A stretch of DNA of 38,817 bases from an uncultured Bacteroidales bacterium (GCA_900316045.1 ONBM01000051.1:1-38817), one strand, 5' to 3'. Shown: positions 24,276-33,780, numbered from the stretch's first letter. Made by a program: numbers and translations. The notes: generated by a model not told the origin, from the letters alone.

Positions 24276-25867
24276 CCTATTGTTAAGAGTAATTTGTTTC
24301 TGTTGTTGCCGGTAAGGTATTCCGCCTTGCCGGTCAGGTTGTCGCATGAATCCGAGATTTCAGCGAAGAAATTATATTCATGTCCTCGGATTTCTTTAGC
24401 CAGGGAATAGCGGAGGCCTAGTCCGGCTCCCAGACGGGACGAGCTGTAATATTCAAATGTATTGTTGAGGTAGGCATCGATCGAGCGAGGAGAACCGGAT
24501 GCGCTTGCGTAACTGCCATCCTCATTCTTCAGGTCATCGCCATGAAAGGCGTACCTAACCTCTCCGGAGATGCTCAGAAGTCCATGCTTCGAATAAATAT
24601 TCTTTAGACCGAAGGCTTTGATGAGGTTCTGGTTCAGCTTCTGCTTCCTGTAGAAAGGATAAAGAATCCCTTTCTGATCAACCAAGAAGCCTCTGTATGA
24701 AATGCCTGCGCCCCAAGACGGGAGGATCCCTTTCCGGGAGTTCCTGCTCAATGAATATGTCACATTCACTTTCCCGACGGTCTTATCCCCAGCCTTGTTC
24801 TTGCCGAAATATTCGACCTTGGAATTCTCGCCTGGATTGGTCGTGATCTGCCATGAGTTTTCCTCGTTTTCGGTCGTCATGACGTTGAGCGAGCCCTCCA
24901 GCCTGTGGGAGAGCTTATCTGCCTTGTAGTCCAGCCACGCATGTGCGAAATATTTCCAGCCGGTGAAATCGCAGAATCTCACAGACCCGGAAGCCTTATT
25001 GCCGAAATACCCCTCTCTGTAAGCCAGAGAGGCATCTGCCCTGAGCGTCAGGCTTTCCGAAAACGGTAAGCACGCTTGGACGTTTCCGCCTAAGAACTGG
25101 TTGAACATGGGTCTTTCAACGGAAGTGGACAGGTAGCCGTAGTCTCCTTCTATCTGCTCCACCTTCCCGAATATGCCGCCGTAGTCCACTAAGTAGAAGT
25201 AATTCCTGTCCAATGTGCCGAAAATATCCACGTCAATGGTTTCCAGAGTCTTGGCATAGGTAAGGCCGAAGCCTGCGGCAGGACCTCCCTGCCTGAAAGA
25301 ATACTTTATGCCCACCCCGATTTCCATGTCCATCCATTGGTTGTTCGGGCGAGGATCTTTCCTCTTTGCATAATTGCCGGATTCGTAAAGGAATCTGCCC
25401 GCTAGCTTCAGACGATCATTTAATGAATATGCCAGAGCGCCTTCAAGGGAATATTTTTCCAGAATCTTGGTCCCGGTCGTAGTGTCTGTGCTCTCGAGAA
25501 AGTTCACGGGATTATAATAAGGGTCGAGCAAGATGGGACCTCCCATCTTGCTGCCTCGGAAATAGCCATATTCCATCCTCCCGTAGGCCTGTAGCCTGTT
25601 GGAAATGCGCAGGAATGACCTAGCGTCCAGCCCTCCTTGCCAAGAGTCGGATGATTCGCCGATGTCTATCAGGCCGCCATCGGACTTGTCGAAATTGAGC
25701 CGGACCGTCGATGCCGCCCCCTTGACTTCGGTAAGCCAGGCGGGATTGGAGAAGTCCGCACATTTTGAGAGCTTGGAATATTCATCCCTCCACTCTTCCG
25801 TCTGCGAGAATGCCGGAAGAGCGGAGAAGCAGGATATTCCTAAAATTATGAAGATTCTTCTCTTCAT
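24263..25867 (-). CDS. DUF6850-family outer-membrane beta-barrel protein
   Basis: The 534-residue product has a signal peptide (MKRRIFIILGISCFSALPAFSQ) and then a long series of alternating amphipathic strands with aromatic ends, finishing in NKLLLTIGCDF, a C-terminal Phe typical of outer-membrane barrels. It fits the DUF6850 family, usually next to a DUF4876 lipoprotein and a TonB receptor, as here. The gene overlaps the DUF4876 gene by 4 bases and the M16 gene by 13 bases, so translation of the three is coupled. It could be an export or partner channel for the receptor; no function is established that I know of. Confidence 0.85.
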   Translation of the reverse strand: MKRRIFIILGISCFSALPAFSQTEEWRDEYSKLSKCADFSNPAWLTEVKGAASTVRLNFDKSDGGLIDIGESSDSWQGGLDARSFLRISNRLQAYGRMEYGYFRGSKMGGPILLDPYYNPVNFLESTDTTTGTKILEKYSLEGALAYSLNDRLKLAGRFLYESGNYAKRKDPRPNNQWMDMEIGVGIKYSFRQGGPAAGFGLTYAKTLETIDVDIFGTLDRNYFYLVDYGGIFGKVEQIEGDYGYLSTSVERPMFNQFLGGNVQACLPFSESLTLRADASLAYREGYFGNKASGSVRFCDFTGWKYFAHAWLDYKADKLSHRLEGSLNVMTTENEENSWQITTNPGENSKVEYFGKNKAGDKTVGKVNVTYSLSRNSRKGILPSWGAGISYRGFLVDQKGILYPFYRKQKLNQNLIKAFGLKNIYSKHGLLSISGEVRYAFHGDDLKNEDGSYASASGSPRSIDAYLNNTFEYYSSSRLGAGLGLRYSLAKEIRGHEYNFFAEISDSCDNLTGKAEYLTGNNRNKLLLTIGCDF

Positions 25868-27162
25868 TTCTTTATGGAAGCGACCTTTCTCTGGTGGAAG
25901 TCGTTCGTAGAGTTATTCGTGTCTTTGAATATGATGTGCGCGCCCTTTGCGATTGATGCCTCGGCATCGATGCCTGAAGGATCCGTGGAGCCATTCTCTA
26001 CGTCGGCAGTGCCGCCGGCATAATTGTAAACCAGCTTGCCAGAATTCTCCTGCAAAGCCTCGGTCGCATCTTTATCCACATTTCTGTAAACCGTGTAGCC
26101 CAGCTTGTTGGTAAATTTCACGTATCCGGCGTCCACGCTGCCCAGAAGCCTCTTATTGCTCTTGTCCAGAGCCGTGGCATTGTAGACCTCGACTCCGTCC
26201 ATCACCCAGCTTACCGGAACCTTGGCGCATGAGAACGCCTTTGTGCCTGTAGTCTCTATGTTCGATGCCGTTTTCACGAAGGCCTCCGCAGTCATGCCTT
26301 CAGGAGAGAACACTACGAAAGCAGGGGAAATGTTCGACAAAGGCCAAGCCGTGCCCATGCCGTAAAGATATGTTTTAAGATAATGCGAAGAAGGAATCTT
26401 GCTGGAAGGCGCCGGATAGGCAGCCGCTAGCGTGAACACCTCAGGGTCGTACATGGCGTAGTCGGCATTGCTCAGGTCCACTGAATTCGAATAGGTGGCC
26501 GTGTTGTCGATTGCGCCCTTTATCGCTATCACTATCTGAGAGTATGCAGGAATCTTGACTTGCGTGCCGGACTGGAACCACCACACTGCATTCCAGCATG
26601 GAAGGTAGTCTGTGTAAGTCAGTTCACCATCCTTCCTGTAGTTGCTGTTGGTATTCGAATTAGCAGGGTAAACAATCCCGAATGCATAATTGCTTGCGTC
26701 TGCCTCGACAGGGGAATTGTTGTAGAGCGTTACATAGGCATCATTCGAGAAATGCTTTTCCCCTGCGTTGTCCATGCAGCCCCCGAAGTACAGCTCCTTG
26801 ATTATGACCTGGCTTGTAGTGGACTTGACCATGTCCAGATTGAACGCATTGGCGCCCCCGTCAGTCACCGTCACCGATGAATTGGCGCCATTGTATATCG
26901 CAGATTCTTTGTACAGGGTAGCGGTAGCTTCGTAGACTCCCGCAGCAACGCTGAACGTTGCAACGCCACCTGTGGTGGTCGCCACATAAGAGGTAGAGCT
27001 GGATTTGCTCGTCAGCGTCACGTCCACTGCATCGGAGACTTTCTCGTTGTCAATCAACACGTTGATAGTCACGGTGTTGATCTTGGACTTCTCATCGTCA
27101 TTGTTGCAGGCGCACAGCGTCATCGCTGCAGCAGCCATCAAGAAGTAGAAAAACTTTTTCAT
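25864..27162 (-). CDS. DUF4876 surface or periplasmic lipoprotein
   Basis: The 432-residue product has a lipoprotein signal (MKKFFYFLMAAAAMTLCAC, Cys19) followed by charged residues (NNDDEKSK) that may direct surface exposure. Residues about 30-110 form a beta-sandwich similar to carboxypeptidase-regulatory or Ig-like repeats. The remainder (IIKELYFGGCMDNAGEKHFSNDAYVTLYNNS) fits the DUF4876 family with a lamin-tail-like segment. It is encoded directly downstream of the TonB receptor, the position SusD-like partners take in other systems, so it may be the substrate-capturing lid or ligand binder. That role is an inference. Confidence 0.85.
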   Translation of the reverse strand: MKKFFYFLMAAAAMTLCACNNDDEKSKINTVTINVLIDNEKVSDAVDVTLTSKSSSTSYVATTTGGVATFSVAAGVYEATATLYKESAIYNGANSSVTVTDGGANAFNLDMVKSTTSQVIIKELYFGGCMDNAGEKHFSNDAYVTLYNNSPVEADASNYAFGIVYPANSNTNSNYRKDGELTYTDYLPCWNAVWWFQSGTQVKIPAYSQIVIAIKGAIDNTATYSNSVDLSNADYAMYDPEVFTLAAAYPAPSSKIPSSHYLKTYLYGMGTAWPLSNISPAFVVFSPEGMTAEAFVKTASNIETTGTKAFSCAKVPVSWVMDGVEVYNATALDKSNKRLLGSVDAGYVKFTNKLGYTVYRNVDKDATEALQENSGKLVYNYAGGTADVENGSTDPSGIDAEASIAKGAHIIFKDTNNSTNDFHQRKVASIKK

Positions 27163-27186
27163 GTTTTATGCTTTTAATTATTCGTT

Positions 27187-30153
27187 CTAAAATTTCAATC
27201 TGATAGTCAGTCCGTAGTAGAACTCTGGAATATAGCGCGACACGGACGAATGCTGCTTAGTCATCGTGGAATACACCTGTCCCATGTTCCTGAAAAAATT
27301 GTTTGCGTAGAAAGAAATAGAGGCGAGTTCGCCGATTTCCTTAGTGACGCTGAAATTCGCAGAGAAATAAGGAGAGATGTAATTCTTCCTGAATGTGTAA
27401 ATCTGGCTGGTTTTCACCACCAAGGCTGAAAGATCGTTGAACAACTGCGGATTGCTCGTTTTGGCCTTCACGTAATCTTCGTAGAACGGTCTCGGAGTCG
27501 GATCCCAGTAGGAAGAGTAATGCAATGGATATGTGGCGGTATAGGAACTGTTGTCCATGAAATCCGTCTCCCAGGAAGGAAGGAAGGACGACCTGTCCGG
27601 TATCGCCACGGTTCTGGTCTCGCCATCGATGCCCTCGCTCAGGTTCCTTGAATATTTCATCAGCGTGCCCTCGACTTTGAGAGAAAGGATCATTCTGGCT
27701 TTAGGAATATGGGTGGTGAATGTCACGTTGGCATTAACGGTCCTTATCTCGCTGCCGTTCGCAAACTTGTTTCCGCCTGTGTACCAGCCGACATATTTAT
27801 ACGGCGTGCCATCCACTAGCTGTTGCGAGGTCGGCGAATAAGCCAGCAAATCCTTGTCCACCGATTTATAAGAATAGAAATTCCCATCGAGCCTTATGTC
27901 GGTGTTCACCGGATTAATGCGAGGAAAATCTATCACCCACTCGATTCCGTAACGGTTCACTGGAGAGCCGTCGTTGTCGGCATAAGTGCGCTTTATCAGA
28001 GATTCGCGGGTTATCCCCGTGATTGTCTCGGAAGGCAGGGCGCCCGTCTTGTCAACGACTGTGACTATTCCGGTAGACTTGCCGATGAGGTAGGTTCTAT
28101 TATCGACTGGTATTCCGCAAGACTCCAGCATGGACTGGTCTGTGTAATTGTAAGCGAACGAATCGTATGCGTTGGATACCCTGAAGGACTTTGCGGTGCG
28201 GTTCCAGTAGCCTGCCACGGAAATCTTGGTTCCCAGGATGTCCAAATCCACTCCGACCTCGCTCTGATAGTTCCTCTGCCATGTCAGGCCTGGATTATAT
28301 TCAATCTGCGAAGGCTTGATATAGTACCCATAGTAAGCAGAGCCGTCGCTCGCAGTGGGCGGATTGAGCACCCTGATGCTGGAATAGTCCGGCTCAGGGT
28401 AAAGGATTGCGAAGGAAGGCTGCTTCACAGCCATCCCCCAACTCGCCCTGAATGCAAGGTTGCGGACGGTCTTGTTTCTCCGGCGAAAGCCCTCAAGCAC
28501 GGTGTATTTAGCGTTGAACCTTGGCGACAGGCTGCTTGTGGTGCCATATTCGGAACCTTTTATGAAGGTGCTCTCGCTCCTTAGTCCGGCAATCAGGTTC
28601 ACGCTGCCTTCCTTCCCGGTCGGAATCATGACATTGTCTTGAAGGAAGACAGCCAAGTTATTCATGAATGGCAGCTCGCTGTAGTCATAGGTACGGTACG
28701 TCGGAGCCGTGGAAATGTCTTCGGAATATTCTCCCTTGCCGAAATTCCCGTCGGCGTTCCATTCTGCGCCAAGCAGGATCCGGTTGCTGACGTGCCCTAT
28801 TTTTTTTGCGAGATTGCCTTTGAGGGTCAGCTTGTAGCTGAAAGGCTTGTCATCCAGGCACATGGTGTTGTACCAATAGCCGCGAGGAATCAGAATCGCC
28901 GCAGCATCTTGGTCGGAGCCATAGTCCACGGCCATGAAATAGCCTTCCTCCTTGCCGTGCAAGGCGACCGTTCCGCCAGCACTGGAATATTGCTCTTTCG
29001 TCTTGCTGAGGTTGTCTGAATATACCAGCGAGCCTTTGAACTCCAGGTTGGTTATCCAAGGCTTGCTGAGCAGCCAGCTTGCCTCGATGTTGCCACGCAG
29101 TGAATTATTCCTTTGCTTCGAATATGTTCCTGTGAGCTTGTCGGGGTCGGCCTTGGAATCCATTCCACCCAGGTTCCCCGACACTCCCGCCGTGAACCTT
29201 AGCGGAATCCCTTCGAAGAAGCCTCTCATGAATGTATTCGAATAAGAGGCAGAAATCTGTTTCCTGTCGTAGGAGGTGTAAGGGGAACGCTGGTCTTTGT
29301 AGGATTTCGTGTATTCGGCATTCACGTTGAGCACGCCCTTCGAGGCCTTTCTCTTCGTGTCTCCCAGCCCGAAGCCCTTGCTGAAAGAGGCCTGCTTGAT
29401 GTTCGGGTTAGTGGTGAGCGTCACCATGTAAGGAGTGACGCCTTTCCTGGTGTTCAGCTTGACGATTCCGGCGCCGACGTCACCATACTCGACGGAAGGC
29501 ACACCGGAAATCACCTCGACCGACTCGATGTTGCTGGTCGCTATGTTGTTAGTAGCTACTCCGCTTGTCCCGGACAGGCTGGCATTATTGGAAAGCCTGA
29601 CTCCGTCCACTTCCACGGCGGTTCCGAACGAGGCATTCCCGCTTTCTGCGACTCCTCCCGCCCTGAGGTTGAATCTCTGCGTCGACGTGAGGCTTGGATT
29701 CTGAGTGACTCCTCCCGGGAGCAGGCCGGAGATGTCGGATGCTGACACCAGCTGCACGTGATCCAACGCTGTCCTGTCCATGACTCGGTGGGTCGTTGCG
29801 CTGGATTCGTTTTCCTTCGCCGTGACCACGGCGCTTGCCAGAGTGAGGTTATCCTCATCCAGCATGACCGTGAAAACGTCTACGTTTTTGGTGATCGTGA
29901 CCGGCATCCTGAGGGTGACGTAGCCGAGGCAGGAGATTTCCAGGGTGTTTTTCCCGGCAGGAATGTTTCCGATGGTGAATCTGCCGTTCGCATCTGCCGT
30001 AGCCCACTGCTCGCATTCTACGAAAAGCACGGTGGCGAAGTCCACCGGACTTTTGTCCTTCCTGTTCAGGATGGTCCCGGAAAAGGAATATTTCTGGGCG
30101 AAGCTCAGAAGGCAGATTAACAATCCTGCGGCTATGGCAATCAACCTACGCAT
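27187..30153 (-). CDS. TonB-dependent outer-membrane receptor
   Basis: The 988-residue product has a signal peptide (MRRLIAIAAGLLICLLSFAQ), a carboxypeptidase-regulatory-like domain (about residues 22-105, TILNRKDKSPVDFATV), a plug domain (MDRTALDHVQLVSASDISGLLPG, then NIESVEVISGVPSVEYGDVGAGIVKL) and a 22-strand-type barrel ending in FYYGLTIRLKF. TonB receptors import large or scarce ligands across the outer membrane using proton-motive force. ATG 30153 was chosen; an in-frame TTG two codons earlier is less likely. It heads the five-gene operon with DUF4876, DUF6850, M16 and S46 genes, whose proteases suggest a protein or peptide ligand. Confidence 0.94.
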   Translation of the reverse strand: MRRLIAIAAGLLICLLSFAQKYSFSGTILNRKDKSPVDFATVLFVECEQWATADANGRFTIGNIPAGKNTLEISCLGYVTLRMPVTITKNVDVFTVMLDEDNLTLASAVVTAKENESSATTHRVMDRTALDHVQLVSASDISGLLPGGVTQNPSLTSTQRFNLRAGGVAESGNASFGTAVEVDGVRLSNNASLSGTSGVATNNIATSNIESVEVISGVPSVEYGDVGAGIVKLNTRKGVTPYMVTLTTNPNIKQASFSKGFGLGDTKRKASKGVLNVNAEYTKSYKDQRSPYTSYDRKQISASYSNTFMRGFFEGIPLRFTAGVSGNLGGMDSKADPDKLTGTYSKQRNNSLRGNIEASWLLSKPWITNLEFKGSLVYSDNLSKTKEQYSSAGGTVALHGKEEGYFMAVDYGSDQDAAAILIPRGYWYNTMCLDDKPFSYKLTLKGNLAKKIGHVSNRILLGAEWNADGNFGKGEYSEDISTAPTYRTYDYSELPFMNNLAVFLQDNVMIPTGKEGSVNLIAGLRSESTFIKGSEYGTTSSLSPRFNAKYTVLEGFRRRNKTVRNLAFRASWGMAVKQPSFAILYPEPDYSSIRVLNPPTASDGSAYYGYYIKPSQIEYNPGLTWQRNYQSEVGVDLDILGTKISVAGYWNRTAKSFRVSNAYDSFAYNYTDQSMLESCGIPVDNRTYLIGKSTGIVTVVDKTGALPSETITGITRESLIKRTYADNDGSPVNRYGIEWVIDFPRINPVNTDIRLDGNFYSYKSVDKDLLAYSPTSQQLVDGTPYKYVGWYTGGNKFANGSEIRTVNANVTFTTHIPKARMILSLKVEGTLMKYSRNLSEGIDGETRTVAIPDRSSFLPSWETDFMDNSSYTATYPLHYSSYWDPTPRPFYEDYVKAKTSNPQLFNDLSALVVKTSQIYTFRKNYISPYFSANFSVTKEIGELASISFYANNFFRNMGQVYSTMTKQHSSVSRYIPEFYYGLTIRLKF

Positions 30154-30224
30154 TGGCAAATATTTTTCGCTAAGATATCTATTAACATTTAATAATCATA
30201 ATATTCTTCCTTAAAAAATATCAT

Positions 30225-30268
30225 AAACACCCCTAGATACCTTATAATAATGGTGCCTAGTGGTGTTT
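30225..30268 (-). terminator. Terminator of the C69 peptidase gene
   Basis: On the minus strand AAACACCACTAGGCACC pairs imperfectly (mostly matched over 17 bases) with GGTATCTAGGGGTGTTT across a short AT-rich loop, followed by TTTATGATATTTTTT. It lies 25 bases after the C69 stop codon and upstream of the TonB receptor start. Confidence 0.65.
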
Positions 30269-30292
30269 TTTAGGAATTACGAATCGTAACTA

Positions 30293-32056
30293 TTACCGAA
30301 CCCTGATGATGTCGCCGTGGTCTTTCACGACAGCTTCCTTCCACTTTTCCGTGTACCCAGGCTGGGTGAGGCCGTCAGGAATGCCTTCGTCATATTTCGA
30401 ATGCTTGAAGGTTCCATCTTCGTTCTGAGCCTTCACGTTGCCGTCGATGAATTTAACCGTGATGAGCTGTTCCAATGCCACCCAGTGGTCGAATTGGTTC
30501 TGCGCAGTGTTCACTGAATATTCCGTGAGCATCTTCCTGATTGGGTTCAGGGCCTTGTCTTTGATCTCCTTGCCGCCAGCTTTGGAGACCAATTTATTAT
30601 ATTCATTCAAGACTTTCTGGTCATTCTCCGACAGTTTTCCGCCCATTTGCTCATTTTCGAATTTATCTACCTCGGCTCGCACCGTCGGGGCTATCATGTT
30701 GTAAGCCCTGTAGCATGTGTTCGTAACCCTGTTGTTCATCCAGAATGATGCTGTAGGGGAATATTCCAGCAGGGTGCCATTGCCCTCTCTGAAGCACTCA
30801 GGCACCTTGTCGGTATTCGTGTAAATCGGGCTGAGGTAAGATGTGGCAGCGTCATCGGTGCCGAACCAGATCACTCCCCCGACGACGTCTGGCAGGTCAT
30901 GACGTGCCTGACCTACGAACCAGAAACCTGTCTGCTGGGTAGCGATGGCGCGCTCATTGATGTAGTCCCAGCCTCCGACCTTGAAGCCCATCGGTCTCCA
31001 GCGATAAGGGAGGGCGTTCCCACCAGCGCCGATGTCTTGGGTCATGTCCAAAGGAGTGCCCTCGAAGTGATCTCTCATGGCATCTGCTACATCTTTCACG
31101 CCCAGTTTGCGAGCCGGCTTCACGAAGAGCGGCATCCTGTGCTTAAGGTTCTTGCCCATTACATAATCGAGGTAGTCGTCTGCATCCTCGGTTATCATCT
31201 TCCCATCTTTTTCGTAGGTGAATTTGCCGTCGCACAGAATCCTGAAAGCGCTCCAAGCCCTTGCGTCGCATGCCCTCACGCCCCCGAAATCAATAGGATT
31301 GTAGGCGGCGCTGAAGTCGAAGTCCTCGTCCTTGCCGCTGAAGTAGCCTTTGCTGCGAGCGAATTCGATTACATCCGGCGCATACAGGCAGTTCTCCGGG
31401 TCGTTGAGCGGGAAAGTCTGGATTCTCGCCTGGTTCGCATGTGCGCAGATGTACCCGTCAGGAATCCTCCTGGCAACCCACACCAAGCCTTTATTGACGT
31501 TTTTCCCGTCTTTCATTTCAACTCCCTTGCCTATCAAGTCCATCACCCAGGCTTCGTTTTTGTCGGCGATGGAAAAGCTCTCGCCCTCCGACGCATAGCC
31601 ATATTCATTGGCAAGGTCTACTATCACCTGTATAGCCTCGCGAGCAGTCCTGGCTCTTTGCAGCGCCACGTAAATCAGTGAGCCATAATCCATTATGGCA
31701 GTAGAATCCATAAGCTCCAGCCTTCCACCCCATGTGGTCTCCCCGATTATCAGCTGATGCTCGTTCATGTTGCCCACTGTCTTGTAAGTGTGAGGCACCT
31801 GTGGTATCTGACCCAGCGGTTTCGAAGTGTCCCATTCTACGATATTCAGCATGGTGCCGGCTTTCCAGTCCATTGCAGGGTGGAAATACAGCTCTCCATA
31901 CAGCCAGTGTGAGTCGGCTGCGTAGGAGACCATCGCGGAATTGTCTTTTGAGGCACCTCGGGTAACGATTATGTTAGTGCATGCGTTGCTTTGCTGTGTC
32001 AATGCCATTGCGGAGGCCATGAGCGCTCCGCAAAGGATGGTGGCTCTTTTGTTCAT
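30293..32056 (-). CDS. C69-family dipeptidase (PepD-like)
   Basis: The 587-residue product is an N-terminal nucleophile peptidase of family C69. The leader MNKRATILCGALMASAMALTQQSNA precedes CTNIIVTRGASKDNSAMVSY, in which the Cys becomes the N-terminal nucleophile after processing. Family-typical segments follow (ETTWGGRLELMDSTAIMDYG, ARTAREAIQVIVDLANEYGY, EAWVMDLIGKG). It cleaves dipeptides in the periplasm or outside the cell and would complete breakdown of dipeptides released by the S46 enzyme encoded nearby. It is transcribed separately from the TonB operon, with a terminator between them, and diverges from the small protein upstream of pheS. Confidence 0.93.
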   Translation of the reverse strand: MNKRATILCGALMASAMALTQQSNACTNIIVTRGASKDNSAMVSYAADSHWLYGELYFHPAMDWKAGTMLNIVEWDTSKPLGQIPQVPHTYKTVGNMNEHQLIIGETTWGGRLELMDSTAIMDYGSLIYVALQRARTAREAIQVIVDLANEYGYASEGESFSIADKNEAWVMDLIGKGVEMKDGKNVNKGLVWVARRIPDGYICAHANQARIQTFPLNDPENCLYAPDVIEFARSKGYFSGKDEDFDFSAAYNPIDFGGVRACDARAWSAFRILCDGKFTYEKDGKMITEDADDYLDYVMGKNLKHRMPLFVKPARKLGVKDVADAMRDHFEGTPLDMTQDIGAGGNALPYRWRPMGFKVGGWDYINERAIATQQTGFWFVGQARHDLPDVVGGVIWFGTDDAATSYLSPIYTNTDKVPECFREGNGTLLEYSPTASFWMNNRVTNTCYRAYNMIAPTVRAEVDKFENEQMGGKLSENDQKVLNEYNKLVSKAGGKEIKDKALNPIRKMLTEYSVNTAQNQFDHWVALEQLITVKFIDGNVKAQNEDGTFKHSKYDEGIPDGLTQPGYTEKWKEAVVKDHGDIIRVR

Positions 32057-32058
32057 TT

Positions 32059-32089
32059 TTTGAGTTTATTTTAATATTGTATAAATTTG
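32059..32089 (+). promoter_or_regulatory. Consensus promoter of the small secreted protein-pheS operon
   Basis: TTTG (32059-32062) and TAAATTTG (32082-32089) are separated by 19 bases, a full Bacteroidota consensus. It excludes an in-frame TTG start at 32087 and places the 5' end of the transcript about 15 bases before ATG 32111. Confidence 0.75.
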
Positions 32090-32110
32090 TTTCCTTGTGA
32101 AGGTAAATTT

Positions 32111-32548
32111 ATGAAGAATATTCATATTATGAAAAAACTAGGTTGCTTAATATTCACTGCCCTCGCCTGTTTCGGGCCGATGCTCTCCGCCCAAGAGCAG
32201 GATGCCTCGAAGCCTGAGGACGAGGCTAAGAAATTACAGGAATATATTGACAATCAGATAAGCAAGCTGGAAAGCACGCTCAAGCTGGAGGACTGGCAGG
32301 TCTATTACGTCGATTCGATCCTGAATAATGACTATAAGGCTATGCACATGGAACTCAAGGGGTTGCAAGACTCGAAGGTTACGAATTCTGACATTTATGC
32401 GCAGACCACTGACAAGTGGGCGGAGCAGATTTACAGTTCGTTCCAGAAGATCTTCAACGACGAGCAGTGGAAGAAATACTTGAAGTCCGGCGCAGCCAGG
32501 GAAAAGAAGGCTCGTGACAAAAGGGCAGCGAAGAAAGAAGATAAATAA
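32111..32548 (+). CDS. Small secreted protein upstream of pheS
   Basis: The product (145 residues from ATG 32111; a second ATG at 32129 is equally plausible) has a signal peptide ending in PMLSAQ and a helical, strongly charged mature part. A conserved-looking core reads LKLEDWQVYYVDSILNNDYKAM and NDEQWKKYLKSGAAREKKAR, after which the tail is Lys/Arg-rich. It resembles a conserved Bacteroidales periplasmic family found beside pheS and is loosely reminiscent of Spy/CpxP-like helical proteins. Function is unknown. It lies 5 bases before pheS and shares its promoter. Confidence 0.8.
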   Translation: MKNIHIMKKLGCLIFTALACFGPMLSAQEQDASKPEDEAKKLQEYIDNQISKLESTLKLEDWQVYYVDSILNNDYKAMHMELKGLQDSKVTNSDIYAQTTDKWAEQIYSSFQKIFNDEQWKKYLKSGAAREKKARDKRAAKKEDK

Positions 32549-32553
32549 AGAAT

Positions 32554-33588
32554 ATGAAAGAAGAAATAGAAAAATTGTTGGCTCAGGTCAACGACCTGAA
32601 ATGCAAGACAGCGAAAGATGTGGAGGAAGCCAGAGTGAATCTCCTCGGGAAAAAAGGCGAAATCACCAAGCTTTTCGAGGAATTCAGAGGCTATGCCCCG
32701 GAAATGAAGAAAGAGTTTGGCCGCAAGCTGAATGAATTGAAGCAAGCTGCGACCGCAAAGATAGAGGAACTGCGTTCGCAAACGGTCTCGGATGCAGGCC
32801 CGGCAGGCAAAACAGATGACCTGACGATGCCAGGAACGCCATACGCCCTCGGCTCCCGTCACCCAGTGTCCATCGTGCGCCAGGAAATCGTAGACATATT
32901 CAGGAAATTCGGCTATGACGTTGCCGAAGGGCCTGAAATCGAGGACGACTATCATGTGTTCGAAGCCCTTAACTTCCCACCCAACCATCCCGCAAGGGAT
33001 ATGCAGGACACCTTCTTCGTATCCGCCGGTCATCCGAATCCTATCCTGCTCCGCACCCACACGTCATCCGTGCAGGTTCGCACGATGGAGAACATGAAGC
33101 TTCCTATCCGCGTCATCTGTCCTGGCCGAGTTTTCCGCAACGAAGCCATCTCCGCCCGCGCCCACTGCATATTCCATCAGTGCGAAGGACTCTATATCGA
33201 TGAGCATGTCACTTTCGCCGACCTTAAGCAGGCCATTCTCCTGTTCGCTCGCGAGATGTTCGGGCCGGATACTGCCATCAGGATGCGTCCATCATATTTC
33301 CCGTTCACGGAACCGTCCTCGGAAGTCGATGTAAGCTGCAACATCTGCCATGGCAAAGGCTGCAACATCTGCAAAGGGACCGGCTGGCTGGAGATTCTGG
33401 GATGCGGCATGGTGGATCCTAACGTGCTGGAGGCATCGGGTATAGACTCTAAGAAATATTCCGGCTTCGCATTCGGAATGGGACTCGAGCGCATCGCCAT
33501 GCTGAAATGGCAGGTCAATGACCTCCGCCACTACTTCGAGAACGACTTCCGCTTCCTCTCCGAGTTCAGCACTGCCACCGAAGCGTAA
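32554..33588 (+). CDS. pheS: Phenylalanine-tRNA ligase alpha subunit
   Basis: The 344-residue product is the catalytic alpha subunit of the class II PheRS, which charges tRNA-Phe together with the beta subunit (not in this window). Residues 1-90 form the helical arm that contacts tRNA. The core has SRHPVSIVRQEIVDIF, GYDVAEGPEIEDDYHVFEALN and ARDMQDTFF, motif 2 as RNEAISARAHCIFHQCEG, and motif 3 as FGMGLERIAML. All motifs are intact and the length is normal. Its last codons (SEFSTATEA) lie in the first unit of a 73-bp tandem repeat. Confidence 0.97.
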   Translation: MKEEIEKLLAQVNDLKCKTAKDVEEARVNLLGKKGEITKLFEEFRGYAPEMKKEFGRKLNELKQAATAKIEELRSQTVSDAGPAGKTDDLTMPGTPYALGSRHPVSIVRQEIVDIFRKFGYDVAEGPEIEDDYHVFEALNFPPNHPARDMQDTFFVSAGHPNPILLRTHTSSVQVRTMENMKLPIRVICPGRVFRNEAISARAHCIFHQCEGLYIDEHVTFADLKQAILLFAREMFGPDTAIRMRPSYFPFTEPSSEVDVSCNICHGKGCNICKGTGWLEILGCGMVDPNVLEASGIDSKKYSGFAFGMGLERIAMLKWQVNDLRHYFENDFRFLSEFSTATEA

Positions 33589-33740
33589 TTTTCTCCCGCC
33601 TTCCCAGCGTGTAGAACAAGGACTCGCCTGTTCCGAGTTCAAAACAGCCACAGAAACGTAATTTTCTCCCGCCTTCCCAGCGTGTAGAACAAGGACTCGC
33701 CTGTTCCGACTTCAAAACCGCCACCGAAGCGTAATTTTCT
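33559..33740 (+). repeat. 73-bp tandem repeat (about 2.5 units) that starts inside the pheS tail
   Basis: Units begin at 33559, 33632 and 33705, each opening with TCCGA(G/C)TTCA. Each contains 30 bases equivalent to the last ten pheS codons including the stop, then a 43-base spacer starting TTTTCTCCCGCCTTCCC. The spacer is identical in the two complete units, while the tail-derived part has several substitutions. The third unit ends at about 33740. Confidence 0.92.
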
Positions 33741-33749
33741 TCGAAAAAA

Positions 33750-33780
33750 TTTGCAAAGCCAGAAAATATCCCTAACTTTG
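33750..33780 (+). promoter_or_regulatory. Consensus promoter of tRNA-Gly
   Basis: TTTG (33750-33753) and TAACTTTG (33773-33780) are separated by 19 bases, a full consensus, 47 bases before the tRNA. Confidence 0.75.

Noticed and set aside
33559..33740. CRISPR-like array after pheS
   Set aside because: Units are contiguous 73-bp tandem copies derived from the pheS tail, with no distinct spacers and no cas genes nearby.
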